Part shown: positions 18,155-27,100 of the stretch, piece after piece
How positions within the stretch are numbered: the first letter of the stretch is position 1
How the letters are laid out: each line of letters begins with the position of its first letter
From: an uncultured Hungatella sp.
GTDB taxonomy: Bacteria; Bacillota; Clostridia; Lachnospirales; Lachnospiraceae
Direction: 5' to 3'
Length of the DNA: 64,000 nt
Assembly: GCA_910588325.1 (NCBI GenBank)
Contig: CAJUPP010000010.1
Location: 8,795 to 72,794 of the forward strand
The notes under the pieces: model-generated
What the model saw: only the letters and a program-made list of their open reading frames with translations
Database searches by the model: none
Told to the model about the DNA's origin: nothing
Program-made: the position numbers and the translations under genes

Positions 18155-18191
18155 GCAGGCTCACCTGGCGCCAAACAATGAACGTCAAGTA

Positions 18192-20453
18192 TTATTCAAT
18201 TACAATCTCCTCATGTGCTCCCAAAATTCCGTCTGCAAACCCATGCAAAACAATTCGGCCCGTCCCTGTAACTCTTAAAACCACAGATGCCTTTCCCTGA
18301 TTCATATGCACTCTGTCAGAAGCATAGGGCTCCATATTGCACAGAAATCCATTATCCACTCCCTCTATAACGCAAGGACCCTCTGCCGCAAAACGGACCT
18401 CACCGCTCTCTGTGGGATTTACATTTCCATCCTGATCCATTGCCGCCACCGTAAATAAAAGCTGCGCCGGCAGCTTAGCCGGAACCTCAGGCCTGTCAAT
18501 AAACTCCAGGTTCGAGGATGCCCCACTGGTAACCAGCCTGTGAGTGCACACCGTCTGTCCGTCATTTATCCCCTCTGCCAGAATAGTCCCAATCTCAAGC
18601 GGAAGAAATCCTGTGATAATCCGGCTCTCACATTCTCCAGGCTTCGGAATATCAAAATATTTCCCGTTGATTGACAGACGTACCTCCTGACAGTTTGAAA
18701 AAATCATATACGGCATAGGAAGCTTGGCAAACATGGGATAATTCCAGCAGTCCGAAAGAGGCATCTCCGACCAGGGCTCCCTTACAATCTCCATTTTCTT
18801 TGTATAATCCAGAATAGAGATATGAACCACAGGATTTTCGCTCCAATAGCTTTCCCACAGATAAGAAATCGGCTTGCGAACCAGGTTGCTCTCAATCAAT
18901 GCCCCTGCCCAGCCTTTGGAAGGATATCCCATGGACTCTCCCAGATAGTCCACTCCTGCCCACAGGCATCCGCCGATAACATAGGAATTTTTCTCCACAT
19001 CCATCCACGGATTTTCTGTGCTGTAATTAAAATAGTGGTCGTAGCTTCCTTTAAAAAACAGATATACCTCTGTCCCAAGGATAAGCTTGTCTGGCATCTC
19101 TTCATGGATGGCCTCATACCACTGCTCCTGATAATTGCAGCCAATCACATCCACAATCTCCCCAATCCGTTTCACGGCCTGAACCTTATCCGAGACAGAC
19201 TCTTCCACCGGCTCTCCTTCCAGACTCTGATAATGGGGAGACATAGCCACAGTTATTGGTCTGAAATCCAGATTCCTTACTTTCTGGCAAAGCTTCTCCA
19301 GAATATCCAGCATTGATTTTGCACCCTGGTCTTCAATCTCATTTCCCACACTCCACATCACCACACTGGGACGATTTCTGTCACGCAGAATCAGATAGGA
19401 TAAATCGGCCTCCCAATCGGTTTCATAAAAACGTGAATAAGCCCCCTGGATCCATTTGTCAAAGCATTCATCTAAAACATAGAATCCCATCTGGTCGCAC
19501 AAGTCCATCATATCTGTAGAAACAATATTGTGGCTGGTACGGATTGCGTTGCAGCCCATAGATTTCAGTACTTGAAGCCTTTTTTTCAGAAGCGGCCTAG
19601 TGACGGCAGCACCTACACAGCCTGCGTCATGGTGAAGGCAGACTCCTTTTAATTTCACTGGCTCTCCATTGATAAACATCCCTTTATTTGCTACAAATTC
19701 CACATGTCTAAATCCCACAGAAAGCTCCAATGTCTGTCCGGGAACCGAAATCTGCAGTCTGTAGAGATCCGGTTTTTCAGCACTCCATGGGCAGACATCC
19801 AGATTCTCTGCCACTAGCCTGCCGTTTTGCAGACTCACAGGTCCGAACACTCCCTCCAGTGCTGCAAAGACCTGTTCTCCTTTGCCGTCTGCCTCTATCA
19901 CAAGGCTTCCTTTCCCATCTGCATAATCCGCCGTCAGCCTCACATCCTCGATTCCCAGAAATCTCTCGGGAACCTCCAAAAGTTCCACCTTCCGGTAAAT
20001 ACCGCATCCGCTGTACCAGCGGTCCGTAATGGTCACGGAATTGTCCACACGGACAGCAATAAGGTTTTCTCCTTCTTTTATATGCTCTGTCACTTCCAGC
20101 GAAAATCCGCTGTAACCATAGCGGTGTTCTCCCAAAAGCGCCTCATTGACATATACTCTGCACCGCTCAAACACTCCGTCAAACCGAAGAAAATACCGTT
20201 TTCCTTCTCTTTTTTCCGACAGCTTCAGATGCTTCCGATACCATCCGATCCCCCACCTGTCCAAAAATCCCTGGGCCTGGGGTCCGAACTTCCACTCTGG
20301 TACAGACTCCATATCTCGTCTCAGTTCCCGCGATACCGCCCAATCATGAGGAAGCTCCACGCGCTCCCACTTCTCATCATCAAACTCTGTCCTATGCCCA
20401 TCCTGGATATCCCTCTCACAAAACAGCCAATCTCTGTACAAATCCATATTCAT
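18192..20453 (-). CDS. Glycoside hydrolase family 2 (beta-galactosidase-like)
   Basis: 753 residues with no signal peptide, so cytoplasmic. An N-terminal sugar-binding jelly-roll domain ('ELPHDWAV', 'RYGYSGFSLEVTEH'), an immunoglobulin-like domain and a TIM barrel are recognisable. The acid/base is E372 in 'WSVGNEIE' and the probable nucleophile E462 in 'ILGTEVY'. Additional beta domains end the protein. This short GH2 type includes beta-galactosidases and related exo-enzymes; the substrate cannot be fixed. It is the last gene of the second importer unit, 52 bases after the permease, and would cleave the imported sugar. Confidence 0.88.
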   Translation of the reverse strand: MNMDLYRDWLFCERDIQDGHRTEFDDEKWERVELPHDWAVSRELRRDMESVPEWKFGPQAQGFLDRWGIGWYRKHLKLSEKREGKRYFLRFDGVFERCRVYVNEALLGEHRYGYSGFSLEVTEHIKEGENLIAVRVDNSVTITDRWYSGCGIYRKVELLEVPERFLGIEDVRLTADYADGKGSLVIEADGKGEQVFAALEGVFGPVSLQNGRLVAENLDVCPWSAEKPDLYRLQISVPGQTLELSVGFRHVEFVANKGMFINGEPVKLKGVCLHHDAGCVGAAVTRPLLKKRLQVLKSMGCNAIRTSHNIVSTDMMDLCDQMGFYVLDECFDKWIQGAYSRFYETDWEADLSYLILRDRNRPSVVMWSVGNEIEDQGAKSMLDILEKLCQKVRNLDFRPITVAMSPHYQSLEGEPVEESVSDKVQAVKRIGEIVDVIGCNYQEQWYEAIHEEMPDKLILGTEVYLFFKGSYDHYFNYSTENPWMDVEKNSYVIGGCLWAGVDYLGESMGYPSKGWAGALIESNLVRKPISYLWESYWSENPVVHISILDYTKKMEIVREPWSEMPLSDCWNYPMFAKLPMPYMIFSNCQEVRLSINGKYFDIPKPGECESRIITGFLPLEIGTILAEGINDGQTVCTHRLVTSGASSNLEFIDRPEVPAKLPAQLLFTVAAMDQDGNVNPTESGEVRFAAEGPCVIEGVDNGFLCNMEPYASDRVHMNQGKASVVLRVTGTGRIVLHGFADGILGAHEEIVIE

Positions 20454-20505
20454 AACAAATCCGTCCTCCTTGCCTCTCTACGCCTGACTCCTGACCGACA
20501 CGCTC

Positions 20506-21339
20506 TCATCCCTTCACTCCTGCCGCAGCAATCCCCTCAATAAAGTATTTCTGTGCAAACATATACAACAGCACGATAGGAATCAAAGACATGGTAGTCG
20601 CTGCCATAATCAATGTATACTCCGTTCCATTTTCCTGCTGGAACATACGGATGCCTACCTGCAGTGTAAACTTCTCCTTCTCATTTAAGAAAATCAGCGG
20701 CCCCGTAAATTCATTCCAGGAATCCAAAAACTTCAGCGTAACCAGGGTAGCCAGCGCTGACTTTGACAGTGGAAGTACGATCTGAGACAGGATTCTGAGA
20801 TCTTTGGCACCATCGATTCTGGCCGCTTCAATCAGGGAATCGGGAATACTGACAAAAAACTGCCTCAGAAGAAATACGCCAAACGGAGAGAAGCAATGCA
20901 GCAAAATCAGTGCCGCATGGGAATTCAGCAGATTCAGATTATTCATCAACTCATACTGGGGAATCATGGTTACCTGATAAGGAATCATCATGGTTGCCAG
21001 ATACAGCATGAACAAAAAATCTCTTCCCTTAAACTTAAGCTTGGCAAAGGCATACGCCGATAAAGCACAGGTAATCACCTGTCCGAGCGTGGAGAAAACA
21101 GCAATCTTGGCTGTATTTATGTAAAATGTAACAAAGGGGATTTTCTTCAGCACATCGCCGTAATTCTTCCACATCCAGGTACTGGGAAACAGATTCATGG
21201 GAACCGCAAACAGCTCCGCCTTGGGTTTTAAAGAACCGAGCACCATCCATAAAAAGGGGAACAGCATTGCAGCCGCAATCAGAACAAGTATGATAAAAAT
21301 AACAGGATAGAAAATGTATTTTTTCAGCTTCATTGACAT
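20506..21339 (-). CDS. ABC sugar importer permease, MalG/YesQ type
   Basis: 277 residues, six membrane segments, with the EAA loop 'IEAARIDGAKDLRILSQIVLP'-like at about residues 175-195. The ATG at 21339 is 10 bases after AAGGAGG; a GTG two codons earlier is less likely. It ends in 'EGIAAAGVKG', the usual tail of this family. It lies 15 bases after its partner permease and forms the inner-membrane channel for the sugar bound by the 453-residue lipoprotein. Confidence 0.93.
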   Translation of the reverse strand: MSMKLKKYIFYPVIFIILVLIAAAMLFPFLWMVLGSLKPKAELFAVPMNLFPSTWMWKNYGDVLKKIPFVTFYINTAKIAVFSTLGQVITCALSAYAFAKLKFKGRDFLFMLYLATMMIPYQVTMIPQYELMNNLNLLNSHAALILLHCFSPFGVFLLRQFFVSIPDSLIEAARIDGAKDLRILSQIVLPLSKSALATLVTLKFLDSWNEFTGPLIFLNEKEKFTLQVGIRMFQQENGTEYTLIMAATTMSLIPIVLLYMFAQKYFIEGIAAAGVKG

Positions 21340-21354
21340 CCGCACTCCACCTCC

Positions 21355-22251
21355 TTATTGGTTGACCCATTTTTTCTGGCCGATAAACTGAATCAGTGTC
21401 ATAATCAAAATAATGAAAAACAGGACAAAAGCCGCAGAGCTGGCATATCCGAACCGATAATCCACAAAGGACTTGTTGTAAATATAATATGCCAGAACAT
21501 TGGTAGCACGCCCCGGACCGCCCTGGGTCATAGCCATGATGACATCAAACACCTTAAAGGAACTGATCATCTGGGTCACCAGGCAGAAAAATATGGTGGG
21601 AGACAGCATAGGCAGTGTAATGTACAGAAACCGCTGCCAGGAGTCGGCCCCATCTAACTTCGCCGCCTCATAAAGCTCTATGTTGATTCCCTGAAGACCT
21701 GCCAGAAGAATAATGGCATTGTAACCCATGGAACGCCAGATTGTCACAATCTCTACAGAAATCAGCGCCCATGCAGAAGAAGAAATCCATTTCGGCGGTT
21801 CCTGCATCCCAAATGCCATCAATGCCTGATTGACCGGACCGTAATTGGCAAGCACCATGGACCAGACAAGGCCGATAGCAATCATGGAAGTAACCTGAGG
21901 CAGAAAATATACGGTCCGGAATATCTTGATTCCTGGAATTTTTATGTTCATCAAAAGTGCCATGAGAATACCGAAAATAATAGACAGAGGCACCGTCACT
22001 ATAGTGTACCACATGGTATTTTTTAAGGATATGATAAAAGACTCATCCGCAAACAGGCTGGTATAATTTTTAATTCCGATAAAATCAAATGTGGCAAATC
22101 CGTCCCAGTTGCTTAAACTGATTACAAACGCGCGAAACACCGGATATAAGATAAAAATGAGAAACCCCGCTAAGTTTGGAAGCAGAAATAAAACTGCTGT
22201 CTTCTGCTGTCTTCTCAAATAAGCTGGTATTTTCGACTTTCCATTTGTCAT
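21355..22251 (-). CDS. ABC sugar importer permease, MalF/YesP type
   Basis: 298 residues, six membrane segments. 'FLLPNLAGFLIFILYPV' is the typical first helix, and 'YEAAKLDGADSWQRFLYITLP'-like sequence is the EAA loop. 'MTQGGPGRATNVLAYYIY' is a conserved family segment. AAAGGAG precedes the ATG by 6 bases. It is separated from the upstream binding-protein gene by a hairpin terminator, which should lower permease expression relative to the binding protein. Confidence 0.93.
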   Translation of the reverse strand: MTNGKSKIPAYLRRQQKTAVLFLLPNLAGFLIFILYPVFRAFVISLSNWDGFATFDFIGIKNYTSLFADESFIISLKNTMWYTIVTVPLSIIFGILMALLMNIKIPGIKIFRTVYFLPQVTSMIAIGLVWSMVLANYGPVNQALMAFGMQEPPKWISSSAWALISVEIVTIWRSMGYNAIILLAGLQGINIELYEAAKLDGADSWQRFLYITLPMLSPTIFFCLVTQMISSFKVFDVIMAMTQGGPGRATNVLAYYIYNKSFVDYRFGYASSAAFVLFFIILIMTLIQFIGQKKWVNQ

Positions 22252-22291
22252 ATACGTCTCCTTTCTAACTGCTCAAACCTCTTCTGGAAAC

Positions 22292-22319
22292 AAAAGCCGC
22301 CTGAAATCAGGCGACTTTT
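22292..22319 (-). terminator. Intercistronic terminator between binding protein and permeases
   Basis: AAAAG-CGCCTGA and TCAGGCG-CTTTT form a near-perfect hairpin with a T-rich tail on the minus strand. Being inside the transport unit, it probably allows partial read-through. Confidence 0.75.
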
Positions 22320-22394
22320 CACAAATCATCCTAACGCATAGGACACAATACCCCCTCTTTCATTCATGGCTGTGCCGAGAAAACAGCATGGGGG

Positions 22395-23756
22395 TTACTG
22401 AGCATTTAGCACTTCATCCTGCATACGTTTCTTGCTGTTAGCCTCTGCTGTCTCAATATCCTGCTCACCAATCAGATACAAAGAGATCTCCTCTTTGATG
22501 ATATTTGTTACAGAGTTATAATACTCATCACAAGGAACCTGAGAAATGATTTTCTGATTTACAATATATTCAATATGTTCCGGAGCCGACTTCCCTTCTG
22601 TGTATGTAGCGATGGTCTCATCTGACTGCCATGCCGGGAAATAATCATTGTCCAGAAGAAGGTCTGCGCCTTCTGCGCCTGCACAGTAAGAAATAAAGTC
22701 ATAAGCAACATCCGGATTCTTCGCATTCTGAGCTACCATCAAAAGTCCGGGAGCACCAGGAGTAGCGGCGTCTTCTCCCTCCCAGTGGGGAAGAGGAGCG
22801 ATATCATATTTCACATCTCCGTCGCCGTTTGCGATGGAAGTATTAAGCATCTCCACACCCCAGTCACCGGTAAAATACATTCCGTATTTTCCCTGAAGAA
22901 AGTTTCCGGTATAATCGGCACCAGCCTCGCTTGCCATGTCCTCATAGGGCGGCTGATACCCTGCATCAGACAGGCTCTTACAGAATTCGGCGGCTTTCAT
23001 CCAGTCATGAAGTTCATCATCATTCAAAGGATTGGTAGAACCCTTGCTGTTGGCCGGAACTCTCCACCAAAGGCTGGTAGGCTGAAAATTCAGAGAACCG
23101 TAAATCTTATTAGCCCCTTCTCCGCTGGTCAGCTTACCTGCAATATCATAATATTCTTCCCATGTCCACTCACCGTCTGGATAAGGAACTCCGGCTGCAT
23201 CAAAGATATCTTTATTGTAATAAACTACCCAGGAGCTTGTCTTGTACGGAAGGGCATAGGTCTTTCCGTCAATAGCTATGGACTCCAGCGTTCCTGCATA
23301 ACCGCTGGTGTCAGTCTTGTTGGAAGATATCAAGTCATCCAATGCCATAACAGATCCTTTCGCCTGCACTTGTGCCAAACTTGGCGGAGAAGATACGCCA
23401 AAGCAGTCAATATCACCACCGCCGGAGAAGACGGTCAACAGTTTTGTCATATAGTCATTGCTTGGTATGAACTGAAGTTTAATCGTTACATTCGGATGAT
23501 TTGCCATATAGGCATCTGCCAGCTTCGTGAAGATTCCTTCCTCGTCAGACCAAGCATAGAAATTAATGGTAACGGCTTCATCACCAGAACCCTGATTTGC
23601 TTCCTGCCCTCCCTGGGCTGCTGTGGTTTCCGCCGATGCCGTAGCTGTTGTTGTGCTGTTGACGCTGTCGTTGCTGCTATTTCCGCCGCCGCAGGCTGTC
23701 AAACTCAAGGCCATGGCTGCACTTAACATAAGCCCTATAGTCTTTTTGAATCTCAT
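22395..23756 (-). CDS. Extracellular sugar-binding lipoprotein of ABC importer
   Basis: 453 residues. The signal peptide ends in 'LSLTAC', a lipobox. A serine/threonine/asparagine linker precedes a family 1 (MalE-like) binding domain. The ATG at 23756 has GGGAGG 8 bases upstream; 21 further codons upstream are open but without a site. It has its own promoter (23822-23850). The body aligns end to end by eye with the sensor-linked binding protein at 27097-28383: shared 'SWVVYYNK', 'GVPYPxGxWTWExY' and 'WWRVP' segments. It feeds the two permeases downstream; the ligand is unknown. Confidence 0.93.
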   Translation of the reverse strand: MRFKKTIGLMLSAAMALSLTACGGGNSSNDSVNSTTTATASAETTAAQGGQEANQGSGDEAVTINFYAWSDEEGIFTKLADAYMANHPNVTIKLQFIPSNDYMTKLLTVFSGGGDIDCFGVSSPPSLAQVQAKGSVMALDDLISSNKTDTSGYAGTLESIAIDGKTYALPYKTSSWVVYYNKDIFDAAGVPYPDGEWTWEEYYDIAGKLTSGEGANKIYGSLNFQPTSLWWRVPANSKGSTNPLNDDELHDWMKAAEFCKSLSDAGYQPPYEDMASEAGADYTGNFLQGKYGMYFTGDWGVEMLNTSIANGDGDVKYDIAPLPHWEGEDAATPGAPGLLMVAQNAKNPDVAYDFISYCAGAEGADLLLDNDYFPAWQSDETIATYTEGKSAPEHIEYIVNQKIISQVPCDEYYNSVTNIIKEEISLYLIGEQDIETAEANSKKRMQDEVLNAQ

Positions 23757-23821
23757 AGATAAATCCTCCCTTTCCTGATTTTTATTTTTTATAACTATAA
23801 CAGGAAAAAGCCATTCCATGA

Positions 23822-23850
23822 ATTCTAAAAAGTGCTGTACCTCATTGCAA
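23822..23850 (-). promoter_or_regulatory. Promoter of the sugar-binding lipoprotein gene
   Basis: Minus strand TTGCAA (23845-23850), 17 bases, TAGAAT (23822-23827). It overlaps the end region of the response-regulator gene, so the transporter can be expressed apart from the regulatory genes. Confidence 0.6.
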
Positions 23851-23864
23851 AAAATGCTGTTTGT

Positions 23865-25340
23865 CTATTCCCCCATCCGGAACTTGCTGGGCGTGCTTCC
23901 TGTATACCGCTTAAAGGCCTTGCAAAAATAATTGGCATCCAGATATCCCACTGCCTCCGCCGTGTCCTGCACATTGCACAAGCCGCTTTTCAAAAGTTCT
24001 TTTGCCTTCTCCATGCGTACCGCTTCCACATATGCCGTAATCGTCATGTTCTTTTTCTTCTTAAATGCCAGAAAAAGGGAAGAAGAACTCATAAAAAACT
24101 GGCGTTCCAATTCCTCCATCTGGAGATTTCCTGCATAGTTTTTCTGAATATAAAAGGTAATTCTCTGAGCCAAATCACTGACGTCCTTAGAAGACATTTC
24201 ACCCATCAGCACTTCAATCAGACTGCACAGCCTTTCCCGTATCTCCTGCGCTTCATGAAACATAAGGACAAAATTCTCCCGCCGGAAATCATTGGTATAA
24301 AGCTGTACCTCCGAGATCATTCCCGTATCCCATCCGGCCCGGAAAAGACATTCAATCACCGTGCCCACAATCATTTCAATGGTTATGGCATCCTGCAATT
24401 TTTTCCAGTCAAAATCATTTAGATAGGAAATCAGTCCCTGGCCGGCCATCTTATAGTCCTTCTTAGACAGGGCAGAGTAAACCATATTCAGTTTTGGCGT
24501 GTTATAGGGCGAAATGTCATAGGAGGAAGCCTTGCGGTCTGACCAGCAGAATACACGTTTCGAAGCATCAAACAGCTTCTCCTTCGATGCAGACACCGCC
24601 TCTGCCACACAGTGAAGAAACTCATCCTTGTCCGTCTCCTTGCTTCCTCTGTACACATCTGATATTCCTACCGTTATCTCATAATCCGCCCAAAGATTAT
24701 TCGTCAAAAGCCTGATAGCCTTTGCCAGAGACACCATATCCAGCTTCTCTTTCCGGACACAGAATATCTGGCAAAAGAGCATATTGTGTCCAATAACTCT
24801 GGCAATTTCTCCTAAGGCTGCCAACTGTCTGCTCATATGTTTCTGATTCTGGCTTCCGCTCCACTGCCCGCTTCTCTCATATACGGAAAAACAGGCAAAT
24901 TCCTGACTTTCCAGATACCCGTTCTGAAAATCATGAAGATCCAGCACCTGTTGCTCCCGCTCCTCTTCCTCCAGCCGGGAAAGCAGCCTTCTTAAGGTTC
25001 TGTCTACTTCCTCCTCCTCCAGCGGTTTTAAAAGATAATCAAACACCCCCGTCTCTATGGCTTTCCTTGCATACTGAAAATCATTGTAGGCACTGATAAT
25101 GATAATCACAATATCCGGATATTCTTCTGCCAACAGGGAGGTCAAATCAAACCCATCCAGTACCGGCATCCTGATATCCACAAACATCAGGTCCGGCTTC
25201 AATAAGGGCACAAGCTGGTATGCCTCCTGGCCGTTAGCAGCCTCACCTGCCACTTCCATTCCGTAGGCCTTCCAATCGATTCGGTTACAGAAGCTTTTCC
25301 GAATGTAAAATTCATCATCTACAATCATAACACGATACAT
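23865..25340 (-). CDS. Response regulator, YesN type (receiver plus AraC helix-turn-helix)
   Basis: 491 residues. The N-terminal receiver has the acidic pair in 'VDDEF', phospho-acceptor D55 in 'FVDIRMP' and the conserved lysine in 'LLKPLEE'. A middle region of about 250 residues has no motif I recognise. The last 100 residues are an AraC DNA-binding domain ('YLDANYFCKAFKRYTGSTPSKFR'). The start overlaps the kinase gene by 16 bases, so the two are translationally coupled. It very likely activates the downstream importer unit after phosphorylation by that kinase. Confidence 0.93.
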   Translation of the reverse strand: MYRVMIVDDEFYIRKSFCNRIDWKAYGMEVAGEAANGQEAYQLVPLLKPDLMFVDIRMPVLDGFDLTSLLAEEYPDIVIIIISAYNDFQYARKAIETGVFDYLLKPLEEEEVDRTLRRLLSRLEEEEREQQVLDLHDFQNGYLESQEFACFSVYERSGQWSGSQNQKHMSRQLAALGEIARVIGHNMLFCQIFCVRKEKLDMVSLAKAIRLLTNNLWADYEITVGISDVYRGSKETDKDEFLHCVAEAVSASKEKLFDASKRVFCWSDRKASSYDISPYNTPKLNMVYSALSKKDYKMAGQGLISYLNDFDWKKLQDAITIEMIVGTVIECLFRAGWDTGMISEVQLYTNDFRRENFVLMFHEAQEIRERLCSLIEVLMGEMSSKDVSDLAQRITFYIQKNYAGNLQMEELERQFFMSSSSLFLAFKKKKNMTITAYVEAVRMEKAKELLKSGLCNVQDTAEAVGYLDANYFCKAFKRYTGSTPSKFRMGE

Positions 25341-27100
25341 TCTGTTTCCTCCCTTGTATCATAAGGTATCTGAATTCTGATATCCGTTCCCTTTCCCATC
25401 TCACTTTCAATAAAAATAGAGTATGCAGATCCAAAATACAGCTTCATCCGCAGGTGCACATTCAGCAAACCGGTATTGCTGGAATTTTCCATCATCTTTA
25501 AATAATTTTCATCATCCGCAAGAAGCTGTTCTCTCAGCTTTTCCAGCTTCACGGGAGAAATCCCGCAGCCATTGTCCTTTATTCGTATCTCTATCTCCTC
25601 CCCATATTTTTGTACTCCTACATAAATCAGCCCTCCTTTTGAGCGGTTGTCCATGCCATGGCCGATGGCATTCTCCACTAAAGGCTGCAGAGAAAACTTC
25701 ACAATCCGTGCATCCAGACACTCCGGATCAATCATATACTGTGGTTCAAAGCTGCCTCCCATTCGTATGGACAGAACCTTTGTATAATTCTGCACATGAG
25801 TCAATTCCTCCTTAAGGGTCGTACTTCCGGCCATCTTGGTATTGTACCGCAGCATGGCGCTGATACATTTGCAGATTTCTATAATTTCACTGTCCATTCC
25901 CTCCGACGCCATCCCCATAAGGGTTTCCATACTGTTATAGATAAAATGAGGATTAATCTGCTGCTGCAGTGCCTTAATCTGCGCTTCGCTTAAAAGCGCC
26001 TGCTTCGCCTCTATTTTTCCTACCAGCTCATGAATCTGCTTGGCCATATCGTTAAAATTCACAATTACCCGTTCGATTTCATCATCTGCGTCAGGATTCA
26101 CCTGGATTTCCAAATCTCCCTGTTTAATAGCATTCATCCCCTCCGTAAGACGGCTCATATTTCGATTTAGAATCTCACTGTTCTTATCCACTACAGTAAG
26201 ACAGATTCCCAATGTCAGAAAAAGAACCGTGAGAAACAAAAAGCCGATTGTAACCTCCCTCCTGTACAGATCCGTTTTGGAGATTCCTACGGCCACCAGC
26301 CATCCTGTCTCCCCAGAAAGTCCGCAGTAGAGAAATGTTCCGCCTGCCGATTCCTCTTGAATCGCAGCCGATTCCTTTCCCTCTGCCAGCAGATGTTCCG
26401 GCAAATCCAGTTCTTTCCCTGTGTAGAACAATACCCCCCCGTCTTCGGACAATATCTCTACTCCCTCCACCCCCACATAATCCATCATCAACCGTTCCTG
26501 AAGTTTTGCCAAATCCATGTCAATCCGCAGGTATCCTACAGGAAGATTGCTGTACAAATCATCAATACGGTATATCATGGAATGAACAAAATCTCCGCCG
26601 TTTATCTGTTCCTCCGAATGAATATTCGTCAGCAGAACCTTTCTCTGTCCGGAATTGTTCAGCTGCTCATACCAATGGCTGGCTTTAAAATTGGCTATTC
26701 TCTCGTAGTCATTTTTTGTATAGATCGAATACGCATTTCTGGGAGAATTCTCTTTATAGAAAATCAGCCTTAAATCATCACGGGAATGATAATAAATCTG
26801 CTCGATGCTTTTTAATACCTGCATGTTGCTGCTGGTATCCGTTTCTGCTTTCAGTACATTATTCAGGGATTCATTATATATAATCGCATCTGCGATCCGG
26901 TCAATCTGTCGGAAATACTGATCCACAATTTGAAGATTTGCCGTCAGCATATTTTTTCCGGAAGACTTAGCATTCTCATAAATCGTCTGATAAAAAAACA
27001 TATACGCAAACAAATAGGTAATCAGATTGGAAATCAGAATCAAAAGCACCATATATAGGCTTATCCTGCGCATAAAGGATTGTCTTTTCATCCGTTTCAT
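25325..27100 (-). CDS. Sensor histidine kinase, YesM type
   Basis: 591 residues. A membrane segment lies at about residues 15-38 and another at 284-304, with a roughly 245-residue extracytoplasmic sensor (probably Cache-like) between. HAMP follows, then the His_kinase domain with H385 in 'QINPHFIYN' and a HATPase_c domain with 'DNGCGISP'. Its start overlaps the stop of the binding-protein-like gene in an ATGA. That tight coupling, and the resemblance of the encoded protein to the transporter's own binding protein, suggest the two form a co-receptor. Confidence 0.93.
   Translation of the reverse strand: MKRMKRQSFMRRISLYMVLLILISNLITYLFAYMFFYQTIYENAKSSGKNMLTANLQIVDQYFRQIDRIADAIIYNESLNNVLKAETDTSSNMQVLKSIEQIYYHSRDDLRLIFYKENSPRNAYSIYTKNDYERIANFKASHWYEQLNNSGQRKVLLTNIHSEEQINGGDFVHSMIYRIDDLYSNLPVGYLRIDMDLAKLQERLMMDYVGVEGVEILSEDGGVLFYTGKELDLPEHLLAEGKESAAIQEESAGGTFLYCGLSGETGWLVAVGISKTDLYRREVTIGFLFLTVLFLTLGICLTVVDKNSEILNRNMSRLTEGMNAIKQGDLEIQVNPDADDEIERVIVNFNDMAKQIHELVGKIEAKQALLSEAQIKALQQQINPHFIYNSMETLMGMASEGMDSEIIEICKCISAMLRYNTKMAGSTTLKEELTHVQNYTKVLSIRMGGSFEPQYMIDPECLDARIVKFSLQPLVENAIGHGMDNRSKGGLIYVGVQKYGEEIEIRIKDNGCGISPVKLEKLREQLLADDENYLKMMENSSNTGLLNVHLRMKLYFGSAYSIFIESEMGKGTDIRIQIPYDTREETECIVL

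Larger units (their letters stand above)
17801..18191. other. Gene-free stretch carrying the Lpl-unit promoter region and GH2 terminator
   Basis: 391 bases between the GH2 stop and the LplB-type start. I see a terminator hairpin at 18123-18154 and one promoter candidate at 17984-18013. A long leader of about 180 bases would separate that promoter from the first gene; no riboswitch I recognise is in it. No gene is supported here. Confidence 0.6.

Noticed and set aside
22785..23726. 313-codon plus-strand frame opposite the binding-protein gene
   Set aside because: Antisense of a secure lipoprotein gene, with no family features.
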